Of a stretch of 64,000 nucleotides of DNA, positions 1 to 11,396 are shown one piece after another. The notes below the pieces were generated by a model, which saw only the letters and a program-made list of their open reading frames with translations, did not search any database and was not told the origin of the DNA. Each line of letters opens with the position of its first letter. The stretch's first letter is position 1. Where the stretch lies: assembly GCA_024500155.1 (NCBI GenBank), contig CM044871.1, forward strand, positions 82,444,402 to 82,508,401, in the 5' to 3' direction. Position numbers and translations under genes: made by a program. The stretch comes from Chenopodium formosanum. Lineage: Eukaryota > Streptophyta > Magnoliopsida > Caryophyllales > Amaranthaceae.

Positions 1-1612
1 CCATGTAGTTGGAAATTTCTAATGAAATTTTGTTCAACAAACATGGAATGTTGTGAGAGTGTGTAGTATGGACTATGGAGGCATCATCATCATTGTACAA
101 ATTTATTGTGCTAATGGTATGATATGATTTTTATGAGCGTAAATGTTGCGTAAATGGTTTGGTTTTACATAATTACATCAAACATGTACTACAAAGTCAT
201 AGTCAAACAAACGACCCTTGCTTTTAGAGTTTTAGGAAATGATTCAGATGACACTCAGAATTAGAATACATGTGGTAGTAAATATTTTATTTATTTATTT
301 TATTTTTATTTTTATTTTTTTTAATTTTTTTTTTTTTAATGTTGGACTCATTCGTAGAGTTGACTCATACATAGATAACATGTTTTTTGATATCGATTGA
401 ATTTGAAACATCTTTGCTAGAAGAGAGACCGCCAATCGTTTGATATCAACTTCAAATAGTATAAATAGTGATTTAAATAAGTTGGAGAGCTATTATCTTG
501 TGACAATGTATAAAAAATACGTAATAGGGAGTTAACTAATTTTTTCTAAGTTTACGATAGATTTTGAAGGCAAGTTTGCAGTACAACTCCTTCCAAAAAA
601 TTACAGTACATTGTTTATTTGGCGAATGTTCAAATTATCCCTTGTCATTTACAGCTTTTAAAAGCAAAAATAGGCGTCCAATTTTAAAGAGGAAACGTGA
701 ATTTTGGTTAGGACTTAGGATCCGCAAAAAAGCAAGGGATCTTTTAGCAATTGCTTGTATTTGATTATTGCAATTTACTAAACACGTTTATTTTGATTGG
801 TGGCTGTTCGCTTTTGATCATTTGATAAAACATACTCTGAATGTTCATTAAGAATTTGCAATGCGATACACGAAGAATTTGCATCTTCTAGGAGTCGAAG
901 CGAATTGGTCGACGTAAACATGAATGCCTATGGTATGATTGAAGTCTTACTAGTAAAGTTTGAACTGGAGTGATAATGAAATTGGAACATACAATAAACA
1001 CGAATGTCCATGATTTGTTGCCATCTACACAAGTAGCGAGCAATGAATTTTTCTCCTTAAATTTTATTACGACATATAATGTGCTGGTGATAATGAGCTG
1101 TGGAAACGATTGAAGAAAATAACCATCTGCTAGGGAAGATGCACTATTGCAGTTATTCATATACCGACATTTCATGTAAAAACAATACACACATTAGGGT
1201 ACCCTAAACCTTTTATTCTGCTCCGATTCAGCTTACATGCCTACATTATAATCAACGATGAATATACGAAGATTAAAACTTCCTATGTCAAAAGTTGTAC
1301 AATAGATTTGTGAAATCATCTTGGAATTCAGAGTAATATAATAAAATACACACGTTGGCCTCTCTATTACAGAAATCTAGCTGATAACTTATCTTTATAC
1401 AGTAGTTCTACTCAGACGAATGAGGTTGTGCGTTAACTGAAATCCATCTTAGCATAAACCCGGAAAATCACAAATCACATTACAAGCGTTATCAATGACT
1501 AAAAAAAAGAGAAAAAAAAATGGTATAAGCTGTGTTAAAAACTGAAATCTCCCCTATTTCTTTTGTCAGATATTTAAGCTGAGCCGAAGAAGTACTAATC
1601 TAAGCTCTCATT
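1..1612. other. 3' flank of the bZIP gene, no gene seen
   Basis: AT-rich sequence downstream of the stop codon of the minus-strand bZIP gene. The first few hundred bases before the stop (roughly 1200-1612) probably include its 3' UTR, but I could not fix the poly(A) site. The remainder has only short ORFs without recognisable protein features and a T-rich low-complexity patch near 285-340. I see no other gene here. Confidence 0.5.
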
Positions 1613-3644
1613 TCAGCTATCGGCCTCACCAGAAGCATTGTTTTCTCCGAGGCTTTGTAAGCTATCTGGTCCACATGTTTGGGTTAGCTCCTCCTGTTCA
1701 ATACCAAAGCATTTAATCTTTGTATACAAGTCTTGGAATCAAGAAACACTGAAATAAACAGCATAATACCTATGCCCTCTAACCGTGATAATAGTAGTGT
1801 GTTTGATTTAGGGTCAGTTTTTAAAATGATTTTGTGTACTTTTACATCTCTACCATACCAATACTTACGAACTGTGTGTTAAGGGTTATGTAGTACGAAG
1901 TATATGGGAATTATAAAATCTAACTGTACTAACTTCATAAAGTGGCTTTGATTTTGGGATGGACTAAATTAATATTGTGAACTGCAAAGTATGATTCGGG
2001 ACAGAAATACTACAATAAGAAGAAATGTGGACAATGGTTTTTGAGCATATCAAAATGCAAAACCAATGTGTTTAACAGATGAAGTTGTTCAAGGAAGCTG
2101 ATGCATTTTGACAAACCTTGATAGAATTGTTTTCAGAAGTCAACTTCTCGCATTCAGCAGATAACCTCTGGAGCTCTTCTCTGAGGCTGCTATTTTCATT
2201 ATTCAGAGACTCAACCCTTCTTTGCAATTCTTCACACTCAGCCTAGAAAGACCAAAGAATTTCAGAAGCCAGCAGAAGTTATATAAAAGGTAGAAAATAC
2301 ACAAAGCCTATACCTGCTTGCGCAACCTTGATCGCCTGGCTGACTCTCTATTAGATTGTTTACGTTTCTGCCTTTTAAGTTCACGCTCATCCTGCCAAAA
2401 AAGTTGGTCAATAAAATGAATGAAAAATCATGAAAGTATAGTGTTTCCCTGAACTCATAAAAGTAGTTCTACATTCAAATTTACATTCAAGCTCAAGTTG
2501 TTCTGCAAAATGTACCATAGAGGTATGAGGCATTGAGGTGTAATTAATCAATTGAATTAATAAGACAACAGATTAGCTATTTGCTGCAAAACAAGTCCAT
2601 TTTTATCCCTATGACTTCTTTTCAAAATGAAGCATTTACAAATCACAATACTTCAATTTGCTTCTTTTAATAGAGAATATCAAACACAATCACGAAGCAG
2701 AAAGGGAACTAGAAATTCCAGCGGATTTGAAATCAAAACATACTTGGATCCATTGGTGGTCAGGCATAAGCCCTTCGCGTCCAACCATTGCCGGAGCTAC
2801 TGCAGATGCTACTCCAGTATTAGGTCTCAATTTAACTCCACCAGCAGCAGAAGTATTCCACAAATCCATGCCAATGTTAAGATTAGTAGCAGCAACCACC
2901 GGCTTTCCTGGCACTGAACCCTGAGCTGCGTTCCCTGAGCTATTTTGTGCATTAGCCCCTACAGAAGTTACCCAAACTCAAAATGAGATGTCACATTTAT
3001 GTGACTTCAATGTAAGCGGAAACTTAAAGGAAAAAAGATGTTAATCAAACATAGCTTATAGCATATACCATCTTCAAGCATCAGATCGAAACTTCCTTTC
3101 TTAGTCGCAGAGTTTTCCTGGACAGAAGAACTAGCTAAATTTAGCCTAAACACTAGATCAATAATACAACAAAGTCTAGAACATGTTACAGCTCAAATTA
3201 ATCCTACAATTGATACTAGATAAATTTTTTCCTTTGAATTCTATACTCTCCCTGAACTAAAAAGAAAAGCCAGTAAAGACATGCCTGCTGATTGTTGTCA
3301 TCACTACCATCTGATGAACCTTCACTTCCACTTTCAGCGCTGTTATACAATAATAATTAGAACATTAAAGAAAATATAGAGGATTGGAGTAGCTTGAATG
3401 TTTAGCCTTAGGCCCCATTCTTTTCACATGCTTTATGCTGAGCTTCAATTATTACTACAGATCAATGATAATTATCGAGTATTACAAATCAAAACTAACT
3501 GCTGATGGATAAAAATCATTTTTGCTGATTAGAAACAATTAAGCTGAATTTTCTGAATACTTCTTATTTCACAGTTGAAGAGAACAGAGCCTTAGTACCA
3601 AAATATTGTTAGAAATTCACAAAAATATTATAAAACAAAAAAAA

Positions 3645-3686
<42 letters not shown>

Positions 3687-5092
3687 ACCTCTGCGAGGCA
3701 CCCTCATTTCCAGAGCCTGAAGTTGCTTTGCCAGTTTCAACAGCCTTTTCATTCCCCATGCCGGAATTTCCTTTGGATTTTTTTGCAGAATTCTGATCTT
3801 TTACATCCAAGTTTTTTCCTTCTGTTTCCACAGCAAGAGCAGGATTTGGAGTCTACAAGAAAAGATATGGAGCAATAAGTGTCAATCATCATTTATCGAC
3901 CATCTACCTTTAATTACCATTTCATATAACATCACTTTAATTTCTCATTATTGGTATTGTTTATACGTCATAATTACCATTGCCATATTAGGATGAGCAT
4001 AAACGCCACCGGGAGGATATAAAGCTGGGTAAGGGACTGGAGTACCATAAGGTGGCATCATAGGGTGCTGTAGAGGGGCAAGCGTCCATAATTGTATTAA
4101 TAAAAGTACAAATTTAGGAACTAGGCACAAAACCGTGGGACTAATGGCTGACTTACCTGTCCTGCCCACATATAGGGATGAGGTGCTGGAGCTGCAACAG
4201 TAGAAGCAAAAAAAGGAGGAGTAGCACCATTGCCATAATATGCCTGCAATTATTACAAGTTAGTATGAGCCAAAAACCTTTCCTTAAACCCTCAAATTTA
4301 AAGGAAAAACAACTGTCACTGAATTGTTGGGTATAAATGCTACATCTAGAAGGTAAATAAGAAATTCAAATATTAAAGAATATCGTCCCACGATTTCCAT
4401 TATAGAGTCAAATAAAACATGGGGCAATTTGAACTTTTCCTGAGACTTAAAAATGACATTATGCTGGATCAGAACTTTAGAGTCAGGTGTACTAAGCCAC
4501 TAGAGTACATCAAAGACCAAATTACAGATCATTATTTAGATAACAAAATTGCTAAATCAAACACAAGAAGAGACTCTTTCGCTGGCAAGTAACAAGTGAT
4601 GGAAAAAATTGCATACATTACCAAACCATTACTGCAATCATACTAATTATTGGAATGTCTCGTTTCCTATACCTCTTATAATCCTAGAGAAAGAGTCAAC
4701 AACTTTCAACCATTCATGATACCGAGATGAACAACAACAACAACAAAAGCTTTATAATAAAAATGAGAGAACGAGGCAACAATTATAAAAATGAGTGAAC
4801 AAGGCAACAATTAGCTTTTTTTTTTCCAAATCACAAACCTGCATGGAACCTGACCAATCAGGATATGATGGCACTGCCGCCTGAGTCTCCTAGAAGGATA
4901 GGGGAAAAAAACAAGAATTAAGATTGGCACTAGACTAGGCTATATAAAAAGTAAAAACATGAACAGAAAGAGGTAGGAGAAAAGAAAGAGCGTCAGAAAG
5001 ACTTGGGAAGAAGATAGAGAGGGAGAGAAAACCTGTGCTGAACTTGTTGCTTTTGAAGGCTTGGAAGGTGTCTGCTCCTCGGCTGCCCCCAT
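1613..5092 (-). CDS. G-box-binding factor, group G bZIP transcription factor (GBF1/CPRF1-like)
   Basis: Predicted nuclear transcription factor of 351 aa that binds G-box (CACGTG) promoters as a dimer. Coding exons on the minus strand: 5033-5092, 4839-4889, 4157-4243, 3978-4067, 3689-3852, 3285-3339, 3069-3117, 2744-2958, 2314-2391, 2117-2242 and 1613-1693. All phases join to one open frame. The N-terminal third is Pro/Tyr/Gly-rich (PDWSGSMQAYYG, then PPYGTPVPYPALYPP), which is the plant MFMR region. A Ser/Glu-rich stretch follows (SAESGSEGSSDGSDD). The basic region is at about residues 262-283 with NRESARRSR, giving the N271-x7-R279 signature. Leucines 289, 296, 303, 310 and 317 plus I324 form the zipper. 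The 3285-3339 exon needs a GC donor (CAG|GCATGT). The start is the first ATG after the long leader intron. The family is certain; which GBF subtype is not. Confidence 0.93.
3411..3591. mobile_element. Tourist-like MITE (PIF/Harbinger type)
   Basis: A 181-bp non-coding element in a bZIP intron. Its ends GGCCCCATTCTTTTCA and GAAGAGAACAGAGCC are imperfect inverted repeats. It is flanked on both sides by TTA, the target duplication expected of Tourist/Harbinger MITEs. Related elements with TTA flanks occur at 36929, 38139, 44264 and 59896. Confidence 0.7.
3646..3684. repeat. 39-base homopolymeric A run (T run in the gene's sense)
   Basis: Uninterrupted A tract. On the sense (minus) strand of the bZIP gene it is a T run beginning four bases inside the intron, right after the donor AG|GTGG at 3688. 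Its length makes it likely to vary between individuals. Confidence 0.9.
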
Positions 5093-7722
5093 TTACATAG
5101 GTCCAATCACCACCAGATCCACCAAGGACTAAGCAAATATTGAGAGGTACAAAATCCTAATAAATGTGATATGACAGATCAAAACCTATCCGATGAGATG
5201 CATCATACAAATATTGAATAGTAATACAATGCAAAAACAATCAAGAATCACATACTTCCCTTAAAGAGAAATTTGAATTCGCATAAACAGGAAAATTAAA
5301 TTGTTATCGAACCAAAAGCAAAGTTAGAAACCGAGATCAACTGGACATGGTCACAAAGGCACAAACTTCAAGTAATTTTTAATCCTAAATTTTGTAGCTA
5401 ATTCTAAACACTCTAGCAAGTGTTCACAATAGAAATTACTAAGGCAGAAGAACTAACAAATGATGCAACTGTTTTACAGAAGCAGGAAATTGTCCATAAA
5501 GTGATACAATGTACCAAAACTAGGAAAATTTAAACTAATATATGAAACTACGCCTATTTTCACTCTTAAAATTGCTATGAGTGATGAAATGGTGTTTGAA
5601 ACTACAATATATTAATTAACCCAGTCATCAGTTTAAAGTGGGCTTGTCATTCTGCAACATATCATTTAGTCCCAACTCCCAAATGAGCAATTAGGATCAG
5701 GGCTCAAGTAAAAGAAAGTTAAGTAGCATCCAAGCAGGAGTGATCTAGCCTACGCCAACCCAGTCAAAGAATCACTCTAGCTGTTAATCCAAGAAAAAAA
5801 AACTATCAATAAAGAAGGAAAACTTAAATCACTGCAGGATTGTGGAAAGGAATCGATGATAACATTATCCAAACTAAAAAAAAACTTGGTCTCAAAATCA
5901 AACATTATCCAATCTTTCTTTTGAAAGGGATATTCCACAAAGACACACACCCAACTCTACCTCATTAGTATGAGGTTCCAAATAACTAGTTTCCTAACAA
6001 CATTAAAAACTCATATAACTAATAGTGCCAACAAATTTTTTTAGTAAATTTCTGAGAACCACCTACTTCGGAGAGACTTGTGAATCTAAAGATTGGACTC
6101 CCTAAGCCAAGCTACCGCCCTTAGAAAGTAGTGCCTAAAATGTACTAATAGTTATCTTAGCCAAGCTAAATGCCTATACAGCAGCTTTGAGTAAAACCTA
6201 CCTTTTGCTAGCAAAAGTTTGTAATTTATTCTCCAACCACAAGTATTAGAGCAGCTAACCAAAATATGGGAAGTATGTTGAGGGCAATATAATTAGGGAA
6301 TCAAGAACAAGTCTTTTTAATATGGCATTTCAGTGGGCCTAGGTGGAAAGTTTTATACACCAAGCTAGCCCAATGCTTAGATATAAACCATCTAAGATAC
6401 CTAAGAATCCCAGACTGCAATAGGATCCTTATGGTTGTAGTTTCACTTGTCGGGTCATCATATCTACCCTAACTAAGATCCGTGCCAAAGAAGTGAAGAT
6501 AAAAAGTCATTAAGAGAAGCTTTAATACTAAGAAGCAAAGACTTAAACCTATTATTTTTTACAAGATGAAATCAAGATATAACAAACCACCCCCAAAACT
6601 CCGGGATAATAACAGTCATTAAGACTTCAACAAAAGAACTTTTAGTTCACAATCACCATTGGATTCAACACTCATAATTATCATTTTTGGTGTATAGAGA
6701 GAAATACGATGAGCAATGATGTAGATAGCATCACCCCCACTAAACCAGCTATTATCCTCTAGGACCCCTACAACACTCCAATATGGTAGCACTTATCATC
6801 ACAAAATCTTCAAACTAAACCATAGACAACACTCCAATATGTTAGCCTTATCATCACCAAATCTTCAAACTAAACCCTATTCATCCTTGGTTTATGACAA
6901 GGCACAACAGCCGACAAACAAAACAAGTAAGAGATCTAAAGCAGTGTTCCATATATTCCTATAACTAAACCAGCAAACTTACAAGTGATTGATGATGAAT
7001 GAAATAGCAATATGTAAACAAAATTTACCTTCAAATTCCCTCACAAAACTAACCTTACAAAGCAAGTATCCTCCCTTTCATCCAAACACAAAACCCTCAA
7101 TAAAGAGAAAAGGAAATTGTCCTAAATTAATCCGCTTAAAAGAAGATTAGCTTAGATCTAATTACAGCTGAAATATGGAAAATTTTACTTATTTTAGAGG
7201 ATAAATTTAGTTAGAAAGCCCAAATACTGAAATAATGGTTGCAAATATATATCTAAACTGAAATATGCGAATTTTACCATGTAAACTCTAAAATATCATT
7301 ATATACCTAAAATTGCGAGCTTCTTAATTCCTCATATAATATATACTATTTTTTTTTTCTCTCCATTTTTCTTTCTTTTTACTCAACCCAGTAAACTCAG
7401 ACATAATTCAATCCCTTCAAAACCCGGATCAAACCCGAATACATCAATTACCCTTTATGACTCTCCCTAAAACTCTACACCAGAAAAAACCCACAAATTC
7501 AACATACCCAACAATTAAAATTCTCAATCTCAACCTTCAATTCCACAAAATAATTGAAATTTGTCAAAAGGGGTTAATTAAATTACCAGCAAAAATTAGA
7601 TATTTCTCAAAGCATAAAATAATCACAAAATATAAACATAATTAAAGGGAAAACCAAAACAAAAATTAAGAGAAATCCCATTAATTAAAAATAAAAATAG
7701 AAGAGAGAGAAAGGGAAGTACC
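5093..7722 (-). other. 5' leader and leader intron of the bZIP gene
   Basis: No coding sequence is visible here. A plausible short UTR piece lies at 5093-5128, preceded on the minus strand by an acceptor (TTGCTTAG at about 5129). A strong donor (CTCTCAG|GTACTT) lies at 7722, followed upstream by a GA/CT-rich stretch to about 7800 that looks like a first, non-coding exon. This implies a leader intron of about 2.6 kb, common in plant regulatory genes. The interior is AT-rich, with short near-duplicate phrases about 65 bp apart (6765-6860, around ACACTCCAATATG). Inferred from splice consensus only. Confidence 0.5.
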
Positions 7723-8213
7723 TGAGAGAGAGAAAGTAGGCGGGCAAGAATTAAGAAAGAAGGTGTGAGTGAGGTGGATGTCCAACTCAGATACAACAAA
7801 CCTTGGTTTTTATTTCATTTCTGTCTTATTTCTAATTAAAAATAAAATTAAATAAAAAAAAAAGAAGGATTTTTACTGGAAAATTATAAAAAGATTGGAT
7901 TTTTACTTGGAAAATAAAAGAAAAGATTGGATTTTTGAAGAAGATGAAAGAAATGAGAGTAAGTTAAAGGGAGTGAAGTGAGTAAGTGCTGCAGAATTGA
8001 AGTTGGTTGGTTTTAGACTTTTAGAGATAGAAAGAGAAAGTTTAGTAGGGTTTTAAGGGATTGACACGTTGAAGAGGAAGGGGATTACAGGTGTCGAATT
8101 ATGAATGGATAAGAGTGTTGAAAATGAAAACCATGCGGCTGTATGACTCATCTTTGTTGATGTTTGCGCAACTGATTACAATTTAACTTTATTTTATTAT
8201 TTTTTGTTGTTGT

Positions 8214-10690
8214 TATGGTTACTCATTTGTCACTTATTTTTGAGTTTTGGATCTTATCTACTTGTAGAAATTGTTTTAAACGTAAATTATTTGCTAATTG
8301 TGTATGATCTTAGTTTTTGAATTTGAAAAAGATACAAATTTAGTCAGTCCATCTTGAGTATGGTGTGTTTTGACTATTTGGAGGTTAATTTAAGTTAAAA
8401 TAAAGATGACATTGGGTCGTGTTTGATGTTACGTCAACAAGTTGGTAAAACTCGATAATAATAATAATAATAATAAAAAATAATAAAAAAATTGCCACCA
8501 AAGTTGAAGGATTGGCTTGCGACATGGCCCATGTAATGATCATGATGGGTCATGTCGTGTTTACAACATAATCTTTATGCTTTTGTCGTGTTAGTTTGTA
8601 TTGTGTTATGTCATGTTGTGGTTCTTTAACAAAAAAAATAATAATAACGTGATCACGTGATGCATTGCTAACCAGAGTATTTTGCACTATTGCAATTTTG
8701 CCTTGTTTTTCCTCCCTTGTTTACTTCTAGGTGTTATGGGTTTGACACATTCACTAAGGGGATGTTATGGGGTTTTTTTGGTGTTGAACCTGACATAAAG
8801 TGATTGGGGATTAGACACATTCACTTGGATGTTGCTCATAACTGAAGTGATTAAGTTTAGCCCGAAAAAAATCACATGAGACAAAGTTAAAAGGGACCTT
8901 ACATGTGATGGGGATTGTTGAAGAATAAACCTCTCAAGTGTCACCACATGTAAGTGTCCCACATTGTTTAAAGAAGAGAGAGAGTCCACTTCACAAGTCC
9001 AAGGAGGTTCCATCCCAAAACCATATGGCAATAGGAGGAGTAGCCCCTTAGCCTTATAAAGTGTTTAACTCTCTCTTCTTTAAACAATGTGGGACACTTA
9101 CATGTGGTGACACTTGAGAGGTTTATTCTTCAGCACGTACCTTTGTAGATATGGACGACGAGGATTTAGTTGTTGCTAAAAGTCTTTTGAACGACAACTC
9201 TGTGAACAAGTTTTAGGAGAGGGTTGGTGAAGTGAAAAGAATGATACAACATAAGTTGATGACCATATTGATTGCACTTTCATGTGGATTTTGTTGTGGA
9301 GACTTACCTTCCCGCTCTTATATATTGACAACATGAGGTGGATATAGAACATAGTAGGTGTCTAAAGCTGTTTATTCCGGTAGTAGTATGTGCTACATTA
9401 TGACAACCAGGATGACTTAATTTTTATAAGAACAGATAACTAGACATCGTTACTCAGTTGTCATTTTGAGTTAGGAACTTTGCCTAGAAATTGTTTCGAA
9501 CGTAATTTGTTTACTACTTATGCATTATACTAGTTTTTGAATTTAGGAAAAATACAAATCATATTAGTATTTCTAGATATGTTATGAACTTATAAAGTAA
9601 GTATGAGTTTTCTAGGGAGCGGCCCCCATTGATCTAATTGATTAACAAGTTATGTTAATCAAATGGCTTATTTGTAAATAAAGTGAATAGTAAATGTAAC
9701 ATCTCAGCTTTCGTTGTCTGATATAACAATCCATGGCGAATGCTTATGCTGAGTTGGACAGAGATTTTGTTAACAGAGGTTAACTGTAAGAGTTGACGGG
9801 GTGACGAAAAGTTTACTCCATTGAAGCTTCCTCCTTTCTTCCCCGATCTCCAGCGATCTCCCATCGACACCACATCTTCACTCTGTCCATCTTCCACCGA
9901 CACCGCTTCCTCATCTCCTCCTTTATTCCACCAACACCGCTTCCTCATCTCCACCTTCATTCTACCGACACTACCATTTCCGGCGGCTTTGCTGCCAAAT
10001 TAAACGAAAACCCTATGATTAATGGGTGAAGTTAATGGCATGGTCAACCCCAAAGGGTAGGGGTGACCATGTCCACCATTGAAGGTTTCATTGAGCTTAC
10101 CTTACTATGTGAATGGTAATGGCGTGGGTAAGAGAGACGAGACTTTGCCGCCATTAGGTACTTGGGTAACAGTCGTTAATTCAATATGGTGTAGCAATAT
10201 GACTATGTGTTAAGTTGTCCTAATCAGCACACATATCAACATATGCATTTTACCAGTTTGCCCTCACTTACTTCAGGTGTTTCTCTATTTTACCCCTTGA
10301 TATGGTTTATAAACGTATCAAATAGATGAACTTGTATTTTCTCGTTTTTCTAAATGAATTTAGTTAAAGTGAATATGATATTGGGTTGTGTCAGGTGTGT
10401 CTGGTGTTATGTCAATAAATTGGCCAAACACATCATATGACATATTATTTTTTGCCACTAAAGTGAAGGATTGGCTCACAAGTCACAACATATCCCACGT
10501 GATGGTTAACATGTTGTGTCTACTTAAATTTGTGTTTTTATATTGTGTTGTGTTTGTGTCATGTTGTGCATTTTACTTTTTGTACTTCTAATTATTGTGA
10601 AATTCTATTGTAGAAATCACCAATACTTTAATTTTCATGAATTATTAGAAACGAACATCTTAAACGAGAAAGGAAGGAGTATTATTCAAC
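8214..10690. repeat. Diverged dispersed duplication (three partial copies)
   Basis: Three stretches read as relatives. The first is 8214-8560. The second, at 9436-9560, shares the ACTCATTTGTC-like start, the TTGTTTCGAACGTAA/TTGTTTTAAACGTAA phrase and TAGTTTTTGAATTT. The third, at about 10360-10530, shares an ATTGGGT(C/T)GTGT phrase, GTTATGTCAA(T/C)AA and GAAGGATTGGCT. Order is conserved but identity is modest. Probably remains of an old unclassified transposable element; no coding potential is evident. Confidence 0.45.
8919..9132. repeat. Perfect 65-bp inverted repeat around an 84-bp loop
   Basis: The arm 8919-8983 (starting TGAAGAATAAACCTCTC) is matched base for base by the reverse complement of 9068-9132. 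The loop of about 84 bp includes CCATATGGCAATAGGAGG. No flanking target duplication was recognised. It could be a fold-back transposon piece, two head-to-head retrotransposon ends or a young hairpin RNA source. Perfect pairing argues that it is recent. Confidence 0.8.
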
Positions 10691-11396
10691 CCCTTATTAC
10701 AATTATGCATACACTATCATTATGAGACCCCATATTTTTCACAAATAGATTCCCCACTATTCCTCGCCCTAGTCCAAAGTCCTAACTAGAGATTTGCTTA
10801 AGTGACTTCCAACATGACAGGGTAATTCATACTTATTTGCTTAAACAATTAAACTGTTAAACTTCAATTAAACAAGTTCTACTAAAATGCAGTTGTCTAT
10901 TCCTATGGAAAATAAGTTCAACATCCAATCTCAAAGACGATAAAAAAAAAAAGCCTCCCCAAACTTAAAATAAAAACGGATTCTTCTATACCTCAACCCA
11001 ATCTAAACCCGAACCTAAAACTCAATCAAACTCCACTCGTCCCACGATCAAAATATCCAAAATGTGAAAATGGGTGTACTATCAAGTATCAACAACGACG
11101 TCAAAAAGCATTCTCAGCTGAAATAACTCAATTTCAACACTTTCAGCCGAAGAGACCGAACCATCCGGATCTTCGCTGTCTTCTCCTTCCTGTTCATCAT
11201 CCCCAATTCGTAATTCACCGCGTTTCTGGCAATTTCATCAAAGTCAAACTCACCCTTAATTTCTTCAACTCAGTAAATCAGTCATCATCAAACTCCCATT
11301 TTCTCTCTCCTCACTCTTCAAATTCACCCACCATTTTCGCTCCCTTTTCTTCCCCAAACAACAACCCATCAACCATTTCTCTCTCCTTTGACTCCC

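Larger units (their letters stand above)
7801..11396. other. Intergenic region with degenerate repeats, no supported gene
   Basis: About 3.6 kb between the divergent bZIP and quinone reductase genes. It contains an (AAT)n microsatellite near 8455-8482, a perfect inverted repeat (8919-9132) and diverged duplicated blocks (8214-8700, 9436-9560, 10270-10690). A C-rich stretch at 9820-9990 has imperfect copies of a CACCGCTTCCTCATCTCC phrase. The last 250 bases before 11396 are C/T-rich and probably the 5' UTR and promoter of the quinone reductase. The short ORFs here have no recognisable features. Confidence 0.5.

Noticed and set aside
9655..10003. Opposed ORFs of 101 and 60 codons
   Set aside because: C-rich imperfect repeat open on both strands, with no splice-compatible neighbours or family resemblance.
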